Shown here: positions 41,134 to 42,383 of the stretch, piece by piece
Numbering within the stretch: the first letter of the stretch is position 1
Layout of the letters: every line of letters starts with the position of its first letter
NCBI GenBank assembly: GCA_964635965.1
Contig: CAZWQX010000014.1
Coordinates: 1 to 42,383, forward strand
Length of the DNA: 42,383 nt
Source: JAKVAV01 sp964635965
GTDB taxonomy: Bacteria; Bacteroidota; Bacteroidia; Flavobacteriales_D; Cryomorphaceae
Direction of reading: 5' to 3'
Made by a program: the position numbers and the translations under genes
The notes under the pieces: generated by a model
What the model saw: the letters and a program-made list of their open reading frames with translations, nothing else
What the model was told of the DNA's origin: nothing
Database searches by the model: none

Positions 41134-41709
41134 ATGAGCAAAGATAAGTTTGAAAAGAAAGCCGAGCAGAGTTATCAAAGCGGGGATTTCACCAAAGCGA
41201 TTTATTGGTTCTCAAGAGCTATTTCCGTAAAACCAGACAATGCGGACTTGTATAGCGAAAGAGCGGTAGCATATTTCCATGCTGCAATGTTGAGCGAATC
41301 TTTGAATGACATGAATAAGGCTCGAGATTTAGAGCCTAATCGGGCATATCGCTACAGCAGTCGTGCTTATATTAAAGATGCCATGGGAGATACTGAAGGC
41401 GCCGTAGAAGACTACAAAATGGCAGTAAAGTTGGATCCTGAAGATGCTGTTGCCCACAATAATTTGGGGCTCCTGGAAGAGAAGCTCGGTCACACTGCAA
41501 AAGCCAAGGCATTCTTTGATTTAGCCGATGCATTAGCTAAAGAGCAGATGGGAAATCCCAAAGCGGTTGCCGATAGACCTAAAAACATCCAAAGAGAAAT
41601 TGATCAAGAGAATAACGAAAAGACCCTGACGAAGGAAATGGCTAAGGTTTTTCAATCAAAATCTGCGTTTAAAGAATTTCTTAGCTTTATACGAAACGGG
41701 TTTAAGTAG
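41134..41709 (+). CDS. TPR-repeat protein
   Basis: 191 residues, no signal peptide, so cytoplasmic. Three to four tetratricopeptide repeats cover residues about 3-140 (AEQSYQSGDFTKAIYWFSRA, ADLYSERAVAYFHAAMLSES, YRYSSRAYIKDAMGDTEGA, AVAHNNLGLLEEKLGHTAKA), followed by a charged helical tail (NIQREIDQENNEKTLTKEM) ending KEFLSFIRNGFK. Such repeats bind partner proteins. The stop is immediately followed by the ATG of the AddB-like gene (TAGATG), so the pair is translationally linked and the TPR protein could serve the recombination complex, which is inference. Its promoter must lie inside the divergent small gene. Confidence 0.85.
   Translation: MSKDKFEKKAEQSYQSGDFTKAIYWFSRAISVKPDNADLYSERAVAYFHAAMLSESLNDMNKARDLEPNRAYRYSSRAYIKDAMGDTEGAVEDYKMAVKLDPEDAVAHNNLGLLEEKLGHTAKAKAFFDLADALAKEQMGNPKAVADRPKNIQREIDQENNEKTLTKEMAKVFQSKSAFKEFLSFIRNGFK
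41139..41146 (-). promoter_or_regulatory. Putative -7 promoter element TATCTTTG inside the TPR gene
   Basis: Exact TAnnTTTG match on the minus strand, six bases before the ATG at 41132. It lies in codons 2-5 of the divergent TPR gene (Ser-Lys-Asp-Lys), so a chance match through coding sequence is possible. Confidence 0.35.
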
Positions 41710-42383
41710 ATGCATCCATTCTTGATGCTGTTGGCCGATAAAGTGTTATCCAATGGCATCTCTCTTGAAGACCAGGTAATAATACTGCCGACTAAAAGAG
41801 CGGCAGCTTTCCTAAATAGAATTCTAGCTGAGAAATCGGAAAATGCGACTTGGCTCCCCGAAATCTTCACCTTGAATGAGTGGGCTGAAAAAATCTCGGG
41901 ACTTCGAACGGCCGAGAACCTCACGGCGACATTCTCACTTTATCAAGCATATCTTTCAGTTCTGGGGAGGGATGCTCAATCACTTAATCGTTTCTTATCG
42001 TGGTCAGACATTCTCCTTAAAGACTTCAATGATATTGATGGAGCTCTGACCAACCCTTCTACCATCTTCAAAGAGCTTTCTGACTACACTGAGATAGAAG
42101 AATTCAGTTTTCAAAAATCTGAGCTTTCAGAAAAACAAGAGTCGTATCGAAAGTTTTGGATGAAACTAATGGATATATTCTCTGCTTTTAAGGCTGAGCT
42201 GGTTAAGAAAGGCCTTGGTACTTCAGGAGGAATCATGAAAGATGCCTCCGAAAAGTTACCGGAATTCATTCGTACGTCACAAAAGCATTACGTTTTCGCA
42301 GGATTCAACGCTCTGACACATGCTGAAACCAAAGTGTTCAATGAATTCATTAAAGCAAGAAAAGGTGAGGTTTTTTACGATGC
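41710..42383 (+). CDS. addB: AddB-like recombination nuclease subunit, 3' end outside window
   Basis: 224 codons from the ATG at 41710, open to the window edge. The start MHPFLMLLADKVLSNG, then VIILPTKRAAAFLNRILAE and WLPEIFTLNEWAEKISG, match the degenerate helicase N-terminus of Bacteroidota AddB proteins (PD-(D/E)XK nuclease family, Pro-x-Lys/Asn-Arg-Arg-Ala pattern). VFAGFNALTHAETKVFNEF corresponds to the conserved Gly-Phe-x-x-Leu segment. The nuclease domain and any iron-sulfur cysteines would be downstream and cannot be checked. It is expected to pair with the AddA-like protein at 32880-36074. Confidence 0.82.
   Translation, partial: MHPFLMLLADKVLSNGISLEDQVIILPTKRAAAFLNRILAEKSENATWLPEIFTLNEWAEKISGLRTAENLTATFSLYQAYLSVLGRDAQSLNRFLSWSDILLKDFNDIDGALTNPSTIFKELSDYTEIEEFSFQKSELSEKQESYRKFWMKLMDIFSAFKAELVKKGLGTSGGIMKDASEKLPEFIRTSQKHYVFAGFNALTHAETKVFNEFIKARKGEVFYD

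Overview
The window looks like chromosomal DNA of a Bacteroidota bacterium, most likely a marine-type member of Flavobacteriales. Three things point there: two giant PKD-repeat proteins with the type B C-terminal sorting domain of the type IX secretion system (T9SS), a PorP/SprF-family outer-membrane protein, and TAnnTTTG (the Bacteroidota -7 promoter element) upstream of many genes. The order-level assignment is inference. The DNA is extremely compact: no gene-free stretch reaches 200 bases, and no rRNA, tRNA, insertion sequence, prophage or CRISPR array was seen.

1-18092, almost all on the minus strand, is an exopolysaccharide/capsule locus of the Wzx/Wzy type. An OmpA-like protein, a Wza-like export lipoprotein, a Wzc-like tyrosine autokinase and a Wzx flippase form one operon (18092 to 12461). 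A second run (11494 to 6473) encodes an unassigned protein, three glycosyltransferases, an acyltransferase and a methyltransferase. A third (5259 to 1) encodes an AsnB-type amidotransferase, two glycosyltransferases and a Wzy-like polymerase. A sulfotransferase gene is inserted on the plus strand, so the polymer is probably sulfated and may also be acylated, methylated and amidated. Two small genes for a secreted lipoprotein and an outer-membrane-type protein sit inside the locus. The initiating sugar-phosphate transferase is not in the window.

18224-21514 holds a second, canonical OmpA-family protein, a small methyltransferase, a HAD-like phosphatase and methionine aminopeptidase. 21508-30798 (minus) is a T9SS adhesin module: an 18-PKD giant protein, a TPR/PD40 protein and a PorP/SprF partner in overlapping frames, followed by a SiaB-like kinase, a small protein resembling a zinc ribbon without cysteines, and an NRDE protein.

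30883-32784 is an MbnP/MbnH pair: a copper-protein-like lipoprotein and a di-heme MauG/CCP-type enzyme. 32880-42383 contains the AddA-like helicase-nuclease and the start of its AddB-like partner, separated by about 5.6 kb that holds a SRAP/YedK DNA-crosslink protein, an ElaA-type acetyltransferase, a second T9SS-exported PKD protein with a co-transcribed conserved membrane protein, a small conserved protein and a TPR protein.

Two window-wide patterns stand out. All five convergent gene pairs overlap at their 3' ends, two of them through interlocked CTAG stops. At several genes TAnnTTTG lies only 3-6 bases before the start codon, which predicts leaderless or nearly leaderless mRNAs.
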